64,000 bases of DNA, taken from contig NTMA01000015.1 in assembly GCA_002917075.1 (NCBI GenBank), positions 434,001 to 498,000 of the forward strand. The letters are read 5' to 3'. The first letter of the stretch is position 1, and each line of letters begins with the position of its first letter. The notes under the pieces are model-generated. The model saw only the letters and a program-made list of their open reading frames with translations. It had not been told where the DNA came from and made no database searches. The translations under genes were made by a program, and so were the position numbers. This DNA is from Hawksworthiomyces lignivorus (taxonomy: Eukaryota > Ascomycota > Sordariomycetes > Ophiostomatales > Ophiostomataceae). Positions 47,693-59,357 of this stretch are shown in pieces.

Positions 47693-48774
47693 ACTTGAAT
47701 GTGTAGAATATCTGAAAAGGTGGTCCCTGGAACGTAAGATCTAGCAATAGCTGTACAAGATGGCCACAGCATGCAGTAGTGAAGAAACTGGAAAAAAAAA
47801 AAAAATGAAGCAATGCTGATGGGAGGGTTCTTGTTTTTATTATACGATCACAGGACGACCAAGGATAGCTAGTACAAAATATGGGGTGCACTGGTACTAC
47901 CATCCATACGTACTGAACATGCACAACCGAATATTCCCCAGGATTGTCATGCAAGGAAGTTTATTGTGATCCGTTCTGGCAGCGATTCCGGGGAATCTGG
48001 GGATACCATAAGAGACCCTGCCCCACAACATGGAGTTTCCTCAAAAGATTTCTGTGTTGGTCATGTTGCAAATCTCTCCCGACTCCTAAGCGGGAGGTAG
48101 CCCAATCGAGGTAGCGATGTGGTGAACAATACAATGTACTACACAATGAAGCTCAAGGGTAGGCAAACGGTAATAACATCTGATTTAGTCTAGAATCGAG
48201 GTCCACATAGGATAGTTAATTGTGCAACTAATAGTCGCCAAAGAATTAAAAAATAGAAGAGGAGCCTCCGTGCCTCATTCAAACTTTACTGAACTCGGTA
48301 CTTCCGACGTCTATGGTGTCGATGTCTGGGAACAAGCTCTGGACATAAGCTTACGGGAATTGCTGGCGTTTAATGAGGGTACACCGCATGCCAATTATGG
48401 CTAGGTTCCGTCGCAACGACAGCCGATCTCACGGCGTTCCCCACCAAAACCTTGGCGCAATGGTCGGGATTGTCCCAGTGGGATCAAGCCGACATGGGTA
48501 GCATCTCGGCCTTACCAGGACCACATCATTAGGTCGATCAAGCCCAACTAGAGAATGTCGGCTTTGAAGTTCACTATTCAATACTAAATACGCTGCAGCA
48601 TACATGGGTTCGAAGGATAATTTAAGGATGGTTCGATCAACCGTTAAACAATCCACGGCCCTTCCATGCAAGTTGTCCGCACTACCACCCTCTTTTTAGT
48701 AACCATCAAGTTCACGGCCAACCTATCAGAACCTCTTCTACGTTTTCTTTTTGCGTCACACACAATCACCAAGC
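47693..48774. promoter_or_regulatory. Divergent promoter region, transporter / dehydrogenase
   Basis: About 1.1 kb between the start codons of the sugar transporter and the second Gfo/Idh/MocA gene. A 13-base A run lies near 47791. A 60-codon ORF at 48222-48404 has no family signature. No operator recognised. Confidence 0.45.
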
Positions 48775-50027
48775 ATGTCGTCCTCCAAGCGCTTGGGCGT
48801 TGGCATTATCGGCGCGGGTGTAAGTCGTAAGCAACACATCATAGACAAGCAAGAATATTTGAAGGCTGACCTTGTCCAATTCTAGGAAGTCTTCCAAGTC
48901 TGTCATGGCCCATGCTTCCTGCTGCTGCGACATTTGTACACGCTTGAATCAATCTGTGACATATCTCGCTCCAACGTGGATCACTGTGCTTCCAAGTTCA
49001 ATATCCCGCACAAGACGACAAAGCCAGAAGAAGTCCTGGCGAATCCAAACGTAGATCTGGTCTTGATCCTCACCTCCGATGATAGCCATGCTCCCCTGGC
49101 TGTCGCAGCCATCAAGGCTGGCAAGTTCGTCTTCGTCGAGAAGCCGCTGACGCTGTCGATTCCCGCAGCCCAGTCCGTGATCGAAGCAGAGAAGGCCGCG
49201 GGCGGCTCGCGCGTGTTTGTCGGCTACATGCGGCGGTATGCGGCATCGTATTTGCAGGCTTTTAAACGCGAGGTGGCTTCCATCCCGCGGATCCTCTACG
49301 CGCGTGTACGCGACTTCTCGGGACCAAATGCCAACTTCGTCAGCCAGAGCGGTACGTTTTCGGTCAAGGCCACGGACATCCCGGCCGAGGCTGCTGCCGA
49401 AAGCAAACAGCGTCTCGAGGCGCTCTTCACGGAGGCATTCCCAGGGCAGACAGTCACTGATGCCCACCGCAAGTACTGCCGGTTCTTGGGCAGCTTGGGG
49501 TCGCACGATTTTTCGCTGATGCGCGAAACTCTCGGCGTCCCAGAAAAGGTCGTCGGCGTATCCGTCAACGACCCTTTCTACAGCGCCATCCTGTCCTTCA
49601 AGAATGCAGATGGCTCCCAGTACTCTGTCACATATGAAAGTGGAATTGATGAGGTTGCCAAGTTTGATGCGCACTTGAGCGTGTATGGCGCCAAGAAGAG
49701 GGTCACGATCAAGGTGAGAGGGACACTCCTGACCTGCACAGAAATCCAGGACCAGAGCACTGACAAGATATGCTGCAGTACGATAGCCCATACGTCAAAG
49801 CTCTGCCGATCACAGTTGAGGTTGACGAGATGAACGAGCAGGGAGAAGTGCAGCACCGGACGGTGCTGTCATCGTACCAAGATACATACACCTCGCAGCT
49901 TTTGGAAGTCTACGAGTCTGTGGTCAATGGAAAGCCAATCAAAACGAGCGTCGAAGACGCCATTCAGGACCTCATCCTCTATGATGGGATGTACAAAGTG
50001 TGGGCTGCACAGGAACCAGAGGTTTGA
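48775..50027 (+). CDS. Gfo/Idh/MocA-family oxidoreductase (2)
   Basis: Second NAD(P)-dependent Gfo/Idh/MocA dehydrogenase, 373 residues, exons 48775-48819, 48886-49713 and 49779-50027 (introns 66 and 65 nt). The short first exon carries the glycine-rich turn VGIIGAG, which continues after splicing as EVFQVCHGPCFL. The catalytic-lysine motif is FVFVEKPLTLS (EKP near residue 102). A conserved SLGSHDFSLMRE segment sits where the family has its Asp/His pair, and NDPFYSAILSF belongs to the C-terminal sheet. It is only distantly similar to the family member at 43631-44843, so it is not a recent duplicate. Possibly acts with that gene and the transporter between them on one carbohydrate. Confidence 0.9.
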
Positions 50028-50292
50028 CCGATGTTCAGGATATTCAGAAATTCCCGCACGTTGGAGTCTCTTATACTAGATATTAATATTGAAAGCAAAA
50101 AGAGCATTATCCATAAGACAAAAGTGCAAAGAACTCCGAGACGCGCCTTTTCATTGTAAGACAACCAAAAACTACGCTACGAACCACGTAGAAACAGCGG
50201 CTATTTTTCGTTTTACTCGGTAAAATATTAAATAATATATTATCTCGTCTTATATTTAATACTACTATTAAAATATGTTTTGCTCCCTCTTA
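50028..50292. other. AT-rich spacer
   Basis: Convergent 3' ends. Bases about 50215-50280 are almost pure A/T (taaaatattaaataat type), which may reflect repeat-induced mutation or simply terminator-like sequence. Confidence 0.5.
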
Positions 50293-51000
50293 CTAATTAC
50301 TGGCCCCTTTATCTAACAGCATCTCAACAATCTCTTGATGGCCATTTGCCAAGGCCGCCTGCAATGCTGTGCCGCTGTAATCCCCACCTTGCGCGTTAAC
50401 ATCAGCCCCTCTCTTTAACAACATCCGGACAATTTCTCGATGGCCTCTCGCTGAAGCATCTTGTAGCGCTGTACCACCATAGCGTCTACCTGGTGCATTG
50501 ACATCTGCTCCTTTGTCTAAAAGTATCTGAACGATCTCTTCATGGCCTTCCGTCGAGGCAACTTGTAACGCTGTACCACTGAAATATCCACCTTGCGCGT
50601 TGATGTCAGCCCCTCTATTTAACAGTATCTGAACGACCTCTTGATGGCCTCTCGCTGAAGCCTCCTGTAGTGCTGTACCACCGTAGCGCCTCCCTAGCGT
50701 ATTGACATCAGCCCCTTTGTGTAGCAGCATTTTTACAATATGTTGGAAACCTGAGGCTGAGGCAGCTTGTAATGCCGTGCCATAGTTCACCCCTTGCGCG
50801 TTGACGTCTGCTCCCTTTTCCAACAACATTTGAACAACTGCTTGATGGCCTTTTATCGAGGCTACCTGTAACGCTGTGCCGTAATTCACACCTTGCGCGT
50901 TTACGTCTGCCCCGTTGTCCAGTAGCATCCGGACGATCTCTTGATGGCCTTTCATCGAGGCCGCCTGCAACGCTGTGCCGTACAGCATGTTCAGGGCATT
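50293..51000 (-). repeat. Seven tandem ankyrin-coding repeats, 99-102 nt
   Basis: Read on the minus strand, seven units each carry GTALQ, a GHQ/GHE-like helix and (L)LxxGADVNA. Units 1-3 are 33 codons, units 4-7 are 34 codons. Units 4 and 6 share RRYGGTALQ...ASARGH, and units 5 and 7 share AQGG...SGTALQ, so the last four look like a duplicated pair (period about 204 nt). Confidence 0.9.
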
Positions 51001-53763
51001 AACATCGACCTTATCTTCAAGCAAGATATCTTGGACGGCCGGCTTTAGGCCAAGATAGCTTGCCAAAGCTAGATCTGTCCAGCCGTTCCACGTCAGACCT
51101 CTTTTCTCCAGGTAGCCAGGCGCCCATATGCTCGCCCGGCGCCCAGCTACGTTGCAGAGAAGACGCACATCTTTTCGAGATTGGTCAGCAAAAGCAGCCT
51201 CCTGAGAGACATAGTGCAAAGGCCAGTATGTGGCAGTATAATAGAGCAACGGGTACTTCGTGCGATTAGTAAAGTCTCCTTGAGCTGGGGTGGGCAAATC
51301 CCGAAGCAAGAGGTAATTGATGCAGCACCGCGATAGTGTGCTATGTGACCCTGCCAAGCTAAAGCATCCTTTCCACTTCCATTTCGTATTTGGTTCAGGT
51401 GTTGCAGTGAGGAAGTCCTTTGCCGTCTGATGTATGAAGGATAGCTTTGAGTCATGAACAGTGACAAAGAGGCCGCACAAGTTCTTGACCACGGCCTTAA
51501 AGTCAGTCTGCCATCGAGCTTCCTCGAGCTTCTTATGTGAGCTGAATCCCTTCTCTTCTAAAGCCAATGTAAGGGCATAGTTGGCTTCGTCGAGAGTCAG
51601 AGGCCGCGCTGCAGCGAGCAAGATTTGAAGAAGCAGTCTCCGTTTCGTAGAGTCTTTCCCCCTGTCCAAGATTTTTTCATACGCTTTAGACACTTCTGAC
51701 GGTAGAAGAGACCGAAGTTTTTCAACATCACGCTCTCTGCCGTATTCAGCCAAGTTTTCTGTTATAATGTCAAATGTCAGGGCAAGCCAGAGGTATGTGC
51801 GATTCGTCATACTCTTTAGACATTCGGAAATCTTTTGGCGGACGGGGTTGAAACCCTCCGGAAGCATGTTTATTCTATAATCAATGACCAGGTCTATCTC
51901 ACGTTTTATGTCATCAGACTTATCGTCTCCATCGAAATGCACGTACGCAGCAGACGCAGAAAATTTTCCGAAATTCCTCTTCAAGTCGCTATCCGGGCGG
52001 CTTGTCACGAGGAACTTCAGCGCAGACGACTGATTCGATTTCGAATAGAAGATTTTTAGAGTGTCAATTATTTCCTTGCTGTCGGTCTCTCCGCATTCGT
52101 CCAGGGCGTCGAGAACGCAAACGATCTCTCTCGTAGGTGAAGATGAGGCGCACTCTACTAATATTTGCCATAGTTCAGAAAATTTCTGAATAAGAGTCTT
52201 CCCTTCTCTTATATAACGCTTGAGCGCATGTTTGATCAGCTCAGAGGTAGAAGGGCGCTTGAAGAGCTGGTGCAGAATTGCACACAAAGCACGACGGGCA
52301 CCGTTCATGCGGCCATCTCCTCCATCCTTAAAGAAGAAGTAACAAACAGTCGACGAGGCAGTAGAGGCTAAAATGGTTGACGAGGTGACGCTCACAGTAG
52401 TAACGCTTGTAGCCAGCCGTCCTTCGTCAATAAGGGACCGCGACAATACCGACTTGCCACATCCAGGATCTGCAGAAACCCACAGGAGGCATGACGCTTG
52501 ACTGTCATGCCACCTACAGAATTTTTCATCCTTCAAAAACCATTCACACGTGCCGGAGACCCTCTCGGGATTTATGTTCTTGTACCTCCTATAGTCTCCC
52601 GCAGCCGCCGACAAATCCTGAAGTAGTTGTGCTGCCTTCCAATCTAATCTACCTTCCTCCAAAGGTTCCGGCAGATGGTTCTGGATTTGGTACGATTGCC
52701 GCATCTCTTGCAGTAGACTGTCTCTACTCTCTTGAGCCTCTTTTTCGCTCAGAGGACCGATAATCTCATGGCAACGTTTATCCAACTCGTCAACCTTGCT
52801 TTTCGTCTCGGCCCAGCTAGTATAACGAGTTACATATTTGCATACGCTAAAGAGCGGAGCTGTAGAGATGTGGCAAATAATTCGGATCTGATATTCCGCA
52901 ATGTAAGAATAAAGCTTGGACAAAGGTTCGGTAAGGCGTTGATAGTGTTCTCGATGTGTGGATTGGCGAAAATTCTTTTCACAAGCGAACCAAAATACTT
53001 GAAGATCGCCAATATAATTGAAATCCTTCAGTATAACATCGTCCCGTACAACACCAACCGGAAAAAGCTATAACAATTAGCAAGAGCCTACCAATTATAA
53101 CGGTTACCTACTTACCGAGAGAAATAATGAAGCGCTAGACCATGCCAGGGCTGCGTATGGCTGGATCTTTACAACATTCTTGATGATCGCGTCAGACCAA
53201 AGGACGATTTTTGCCAACTTCTCTACCTGTTCCCGAATTTTCGAGTTGTCGCTTGGGAACGTGATGCGCCACTGCTTCTTCTTTCGATCTTCCACGAGTC
53301 TATTCACGATGGGTTCAACGGACCACACCATGGAGTGTTTCCCGCTCGCCCCACTATAGCCTTGCAATGAGGCCAGGTGTCTCTCATATTCTACTAACAA
53401 CTCAGGTTCTCGCTCCCAGAGTAACTCGTAAGCCCAGGCCCATGATTCCATGCTATTCCTCAGTGATGATGCGGCTATGTCAGGATCTTCTAGCATAGTA
53501 GTTGGTAGTATGGCGGTCGGCGACGCGCGAGTGGGACTCAGAGGCCGTGGAAAGGGCGTCGAAGCCTGTTCTAGCGTGCCATAGGTCATAGCCATCATGA
53601 TGGATGGGGATTTAGAATCGGGTACTGGAGGAGTAAGCACCGGAATTAGGTCGGTGGCCACAGACGCCACCGAGGACATTTCATCGTGTCGTCCTATCCC
53701 GCTAACATCATTTGGTTTAACCTTTCCTAGCCACCTTTTCCTCGTCTTCGAAAAAAGATCCAT
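50293..53763 (-). CDS. STAND protein: NWD-NACHT with ankyrin repeats
   Basis: NLR-like protein of 1,140 residues in two exons, 53763-53116 and 53067-50293, with a short 48-nt intron (GTAAGT...TATAG). The Met at 53763 follows agaagaaa; ten more upstream codons are open but lack an ATG. The N-terminal ~330 residues fit the fungal NWD NACHT-associated domain (WAWAYELLWEREPELLVEYERHL). The NACHT NTPase has P-loop SADPGCGKS near 411-419 and Walker B IVCVLDALDECG near 527-538, then DFLTATPEPN. Residues 907-1140 are seven ankyrin repeats of 33-34 residues that are very alike. Such receptors with highly similar repeats are implicated in fungal non-self recognition (family knowledge). The recognised ligand is unknown. 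Confidence 0.9.
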
Positions 53764-54540
53764 TTTCTTCTGAGGGTTGAATTGCAGAAGCAAAACCGAC
53801 GTGTCCTCACAGTTGCGAATTTACGAGCGCACGAGCGATTAAGGAATCCAGGTTGCCTTTCCTACGGCTGACCAATAAAAGAACTAGCCCTGCCAAAATG
53901 CAACCAGCCTCATTTCTGGCTCCTCTTTCCCTTGCTCTTGCTTACGTAGAAAGTTGGCTAACTTGTTCAGTACCGGGATTCGCAATCCGGCGAAAGAAGT
54001 CGACGCGAACCATGATGACACATCCAGCGTGCACAGCATTCAACTTGATCTATAAAGCTGGATGAGGAACCAGACCTCTGGCATGTGGTGGCCCTTTAGA
54101 CCCTGTAAGTGCAACGCTGGTGCAGGTGGTAGGGCTTGGAATCATTCGCTGCCGCCAGCTTGGCACATGATTGCTCTGGGAAGGCTGTGTGCTTTATTAC
54201 TCCATACAATTCACGACTAGGAGTTACTTTATATACGCCTCATCGCTGCCTTTTATTCAAAATACTAAAGTTATATAAAATAGCATTTTTGTGTTCCTTT
54301 AACTCTACGTTACTTCATAATGCCCTTCTTGATCGATTGCTGTCGAGGGCCCGCACGCCAATGTGGGCTGAATGTTCACAGTCCGTAGCATCCTGGTGCA
54401 TGTTGGCGGTGTTGATCGACTTGAGTGGAAACCAGTAGCGCCTCCACTTTGTTTAGTCTCAATCCTCTTTACCATGCGTAGTCTAACTATTTAACAGCTG
54501 TTAAATCAAATCAGTTCGTTTCAGGCCTCTTAGGTTTTAA
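53764..54540. other. Intergenic region
   Basis: Promoter of the NWD-NACHT gene and 3' flank of the P450 gene. ORFs at 53853-54065 and 54136-54438 carry no signature; I looked for a small prion-motif or HeLo-type partner gene and saw none. Confidence 0.5.
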
Positions 54541-56402
54541 CTAGTTGAATTTTTTTGAAGTGCCTGAGCCCTTCTCTCGCTTTTCGATATTAACCCAGCA
54601 TTTATGCTCCTACAGCAATGGCAAATTAGCAGCGACGCAAAGGAATAGCACACGAAAGAGCGGCATTGTATCTTACCTGTACCTTGTCAAACCTCTCATC
54701 ATAAAATAGCTCAAATCGGCTGCTGATTCCCGGACTTGCGTCTTTTTGTCTGTCATGCTCCGTAGTTGTGTATTTCCTGTAGAAGGCTGCTAATAAAGTC
54801 GTCATCTCACTCATAGCGAGACTTGAATCATTTTCATGTTAGCATCATCCCCGTGCTTCGAATCTCCAATTTGAAATTCAAGAGCCACATACTGCAATCC
54901 AATGCACATCCTTCCACCACTTGAAAATGCCCAGAACCATTTCTTCGCTTCGGGCTGGTTTTCGCAGTCATCTAGCCACCGTTCAGGCTTGAAGTCTAGA
55001 GGCTGCGGATACACTTCTGGGTTTCGGTGTAGCGTATACGGTGCCACGCCAACAACAGTTCCAGCAGGGATGCAATAGCCGTCGATTGTAGTATCGATCG
55101 GTAATGAGCGTGGCTCCATCGCTGGAATAGGAGCATACAACCGTAGGGCTTCCTTGATAACTGCGTCAAGATAAGGCAGCTTGTCTGCCACGTCTGCCGT
55201 TGGGTTTCCATCTATGTTGCAAGAACTAGAGGGAATGCTGTCTACTTCTGCGATCAGCTTCTCCTGGTAGACCTTGTTCTCTGGCCTCGAGAGAGTCCAT
55301 AAAATGAACATTAGAGTATCGCTCGTCGTGTCGATTCCCGCTAAAAAGTGGTCCGCTAGTTCCGAAGCCATGTCCAGCCCATCTTCGCGGCGCCCCTTCT
55401 CGCTTTTAGCACGATGCCATAGCAATGACATTATGGACGAGCCATTTTCTGCGGCAGCTGTGTGACTCGAAGCTTCGAATGCATTCCATGAGTCTAAGGC
55501 GTGGGCTCGAATCCCGGTGTTGGTCGCGGGTTTTTTCATGGGCAGCAGATTGAGTCCACTGATGATCTTCTCAGTGATGCCTGTTGCCCCGTAGAGCCAC
55601 AGGGTGTAGGCCCTGAGGTGGACATTGAACCAGCTGAGTTTCCGCCTGCCTTGATGGATGATGTCGTTTAGTAAGGCTCTGTCTGCCTCATTTCCTCGCA
55701 AAGCATGCGTTCCTCCGTATTCATCTCCGTAAAGGAAGCCAGTTATGCTATCAAGGCTAAACCAGTGCAGGCTGCGAAAAGTCTCTTCGGCGACAGCTTT
55801 CTCTCGCTCCACAAGGTCTAGGAAGCTTTTGACGTTCTTTTCTATCAGCGGTCTTGCAATAGCATTAGGGGATAATATCTCGCTTTTCGAGTATGCGTGG
55901 GCCAGCAGCTTTTTCCTCTGAGCATGGGCTCTTGTGCCAGGGAAACTGAATAGGTTCTGCCGCCCATAGACGTCGAACATGCGGTAATAATCCGTTCGTT
56001 CAAACCCCGAGCCAGCTCCATAAATAGTACGCAATGCAGACAACGATGAGAAGGAGACCTCACGGGGGCCAACACGCACGGCTGTCCCGTACGTTTGGTG
56101 AAGGGCGTGGATAGTTCGTGTTCTAGAACCCCGGTAGTCTTCTAATGCAAGTCGCCATTTTGTCATGGCAAAGACCTTGGGCCCTGGGATAATACATAAT
56201 GGAGATGCCACAAATGGAACATATATGTAACAAAATATAATGTATGTAATAGAGATAGCGATAAGAAGGAGCACCGGATGCGTAGCCAAGGCTTGGAGAG
56301 CTGTACGGGAAATTTTGCAATTAGCATCGTCAACAATTTAAGATGTAAAAAATACGGTGCATCTCGTAGCTCACCTCCATAAAAGATCATGCTAGCCGCC
56401 AT
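54541..56402 (-). CDS. Cytochrome P450 monooxygenase
   Basis: Microsomal P450 of 549 residues, exons 56402-56375, 56300-54893, 54821-54677 and 54609-54541 (introns 74, 71 and 67 nt). The first 28-nt exon starts the N-terminal anchor (MAASMIFYG/ALQALATHPVLLLIAISITYIIF). The I-helix oxygen-binding motif is LAGIDTTSDTL, the K-helix ExxR is KEALRLY, and the haem loop is FSSGGRMCIGL with the axial Cys near residue 475. The splice after the loop restores CIGL/HLAMSEMTTLLAAF, and the last exon completes FDKVQ/EHKCWVNIEKR, a common ending for this type. Fungal P450s of this class act on secondary metabolites or xenobiotics; substrate unknown. It is divergent from an amino-acid permease, with GATA motifs in between. 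Confidence 0.93.
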
Positions 56403-57143
56403 ACTGGATTACGTTGTGCCTGTGCGCCACTGATTTTGTCCTATTGGATGAACAACGCAAAGAACACCAACCTACATCCAAGGTGAAGACAGCACCAAGA
56501 CAGTACCATATGTATTGAAGCCGATACTAGCATAGCCACGACTACATTCACTCTAGTTTACTGTTTACCGCGAGTAGGGAAGCAAAAGATCTTATCGCCC
56601 GAGATAACTGTAAACATCCCCCGAGATAAGTTACAATTATCGCCCGGAAGAGTATATTCACCCCTCACTCACCTTATCGCAGGGGTTTCCCCCGGATACA
56701 AGTGATAACGCCTCCTTGCAGCTTTAGTTCGTAGTTCCCCTGACGGCTCTAACAGTCTTCCTCATTATCAGCGGCTATCTGTATACACACGTGAAAGAAG
56801 TCGGCTAACAGCAACCAGTTGCAGTTATACCAATTATATCACAATTCAACGACTCTCAGTAGTTGTTGTGAAAATCCTCAAGATCCATATAAATAGCAGG
56901 AGAAGAAATAGCAGCCAATGCCAATATCTTTATTGTCAAGAAAGTTCCCTAAAGCCAAATTAACATAATCTTCTTCAGCTTCCCATGTGGTTATTTTCAT
57001 AAACTGCATATGTATGATAGCACCTAAGCGAGTGGATCCTCACTTAAACTATATTTTCTTTCTCTAAATTGCCACTCTGAGCCGGGTCTGAAAGGGGTTC
57101 AAAATACTGAGTTAAAAGTCAACTATATTGGCCAAGCACTAAG
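56403..57143. promoter_or_regulatory. Divergent promoter, P450 / amino-acid permease
   Basis: 741 bases between two start codons on opposite strands, no gene signature. It contains the GATA-motif cluster at 56592-56708. Confidence 0.6.
56592..56708. promoter_or_regulatory. Cluster of six GATA motifs
   Basis: TTATC or GATAA occurs at 56592-56596, 56603-56607, 56625-56629, 56637-56641, 56674-56678 and 56704-56708, most within a repeated cccGAGATAA-like context. Fungal GATA factors of the AreA/NIT2 type bind HGATAR and activate nitrogen-source genes such as permeases. Binding here is inferred from motif density only. Confidence 0.6.
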
Positions 57144-59004
57144 ATGCCGGCCCACGAGATATCCGAGAAAGGCTCGCCACTGGCTGATGTGGACAGCAAA
57201 TCAGCCAGCAGATCTGACCATGGATGTAGTGTTGGATCTGTTGAAAATGTGCCAATTCGAAGCGCTCATCCCCAGTCGCTGCACAGAAGGCTGCGAGGAA
57301 AGGAAGTGCAATTCTTCGCCATTGGGGGAGCCATTGGAACATGCAAGTCCAGCCTCAAGCTTTCAGATTGTCGACATGCCGAAGCTAACAGCCTCTAGCT
57401 CTCTACGTCCAAATGGGGTCAGCCCTCCCCAAGGGAGGACCCGTTGGCCTTCTTCTCGCATTTCTGGTGTGGAGCACCGTAATGTGGGCCATTAACGAAT
57501 GCTTTGCTGAATTAGTTACTTATGCACCTATCCCATCGCCTTTCGTCCGCTTTGGGAGCGAATGGGTTGACAGCGCATTGGGATTTGCTATGGCCTGGAA
57601 CTTCTTCTTCCAAATGGCCTTCTTTGTCCCCTTCGAGATTGTTGCAATGAACATAATGATTACATTTTGGACTGATAAGATCCCTGTTGAGGCGATCATT
57701 GTAGTCATGATTGTTCTATACGGACTTCTCAATATGTTGCCTGTCCGAATTTTCGGTGTTACCGAATTCTATCTGACCATACTCAAGGTTGTGTTAATAT
57801 TCGGGATATTTTTCTTTACGTTTATAACCATGGTTGGTGGGAATCCGTTGCACGACGCGTACGGATTCAGATACTGGAAGAATCCAGGACCATTCGTTGA
57901 GTATCTGGTTCCTGGAAACACAGGGCGGTTTCTCGGTTTTGTCTCTTGTTTATACCAAGCAAGCTTTACGTGCGTACTTTATCACTCCACAAGTTTGATT
58001 AGGAGCTAACCAGCGATGTAGAATTTGCGGACCCGAGTATCTCTCTATGGTTGCTGCTGAGACCGAAACTCCCCGAAAAATCCTCAAACCGGCATTTAAA
58101 TCTATTACCTGGAGAATGCTTATATTCTTTATTGGTTCTGCACTCTGTATGGGCATCGTTATTCCAAGCAATGACCAGACTCTTGCAGCCATCTTAGGGG
58201 GCAAGCTCTCAGGATCGGGAACAGCTGCAGCGTCGTAAGTTGTGAACCCTGCGCAAAAAAGTCAACTCTCCAGCAAAAGCTAATTTTCCTTTATACAGAC
58301 CATATATTATTGCTATGACGCATCTGCAGATCCCTTTGCTTCCACATATTGTCAATGCCGTTATCATGACCTCTGTTTTCAGCGCTGGAAATGGCCTTCT
58401 TTTTGCCGCCACTCGTACCCTTCACGGCATGTCTCTAGAGGGCCATGCACCGAAAGTGTTTTCCTGGTGTACAAAAAGGGGTGTTCCAATTTATGCCCTG
58501 GCGTTTACCATATCCTTTTGTTTGCTTGCCTTCTTACAAGTCAGCTCATCGTCCGCCAAGGTCATGAACTATTTGGTTGACCTTATCACTAGCTGTCAGC
58601 TGATCAACTACTTCTGCACCGCAATGATATGTCGACACTTTTACTCATCATTGGAAAAGAAGGGAATCTCACGAGATACTCTTCCTTACAAAGGACGATT
58701 CCAGCCATATACTTCATACTATGCTATGGGTGGCACACTTCTTATGCTTCTTGTTTCAGGCTATGACCTATTTCTAAGCGGCGGGTGGAGTGTCATGTGG
58801 TTTTTCTTATACTATGGTATGATCGGGTTTTTCATTGTTGCGTTCATCACTTGGAAGGCGATCTTCAGAACAAAATACGTCCCAGCAGGTACAGCTGATC
58901 TAACCTTGGGTGGCTTGAAAGATGAGATTGACAGCTATGAAGCGTCATATGTGCCTAGAAATTATGGCAAGCTAGAGAGGTGGATAAATAAAATATTTGA
59001 ATAG
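57144..59004 (+). CDS. Amino-acid permease (APC superfamily)
   Basis: Plasma-membrane amino-acid permease of 562 residues, exons 57144-57342, 57399-57969, 58022-58234 and 58299-59004 (introns 56, 52 and 64 nt). The N-terminal polar region leads to the family signature HRRLRGKEVQFFAIGGAIGT/SLYVQMGSALPKGGP. The first intron uses a GC donor (GCAAGT) with a normal branch point and AG; no GT donor nearby keeps this motif. Later landmarks are INECFAELVTYAPIPSPFVRF, the EYLSMVAAETETPRKILKPAF loop, and SVFSAGNGLLFAATRTLHGMSLEGHAPKVF. About twelve hydrophobic helices alternate along the protein. Likely a proton-coupled amino-acid importer; specificity unknown. The GATA cluster upstream fits nitrogen control (inference). 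Confidence 0.92.
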
Positions 59005-59357
59005 GCGTTAGAATAGATTTTCCTATTATTAACTATCTTAATTATGAACTTATTAGATAATTCAGAGAGCGTCTTGAGCAGTGCAGATTCTACCTAAATT
59101 TCTTCTTGCGCCGTTGAAGGTTTTGACAAAGCATATCACGCCGCTCATGTAAGACTCGACGGGGATGGGCCAATCAAAGACAGCGATGAAATGAAACACC
59201 ACTGGAATGGAGGCTGGACACAGGAACTAGACCAGCCAGAAGCAACAGCACTACACCAGTCGAACCGCCGAAAAGAAGTTATTCAGAAGGAGGAAGACCT
59301 CAATAAGAGCGGTCGTTGCTTTTAGAAACAATTATATCCAGGAGCCAGAGTGGAGCA
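59005..59357. other. Intergenic region
   Basis: 3' flank of the permease and upstream region of the PSI-like gene; the frame of the latter is open back to 59316 without an ATG. Nothing else recognised. Confidence 0.45.

Noticed and set aside
53794..54540. Small HeLo or prion-motif partner gene beside the NWD-NACHT receptor
   Set aside because: Searched by eye on both strands; no amphipathic N-terminal domain or amyloid-motif repeat was visible.
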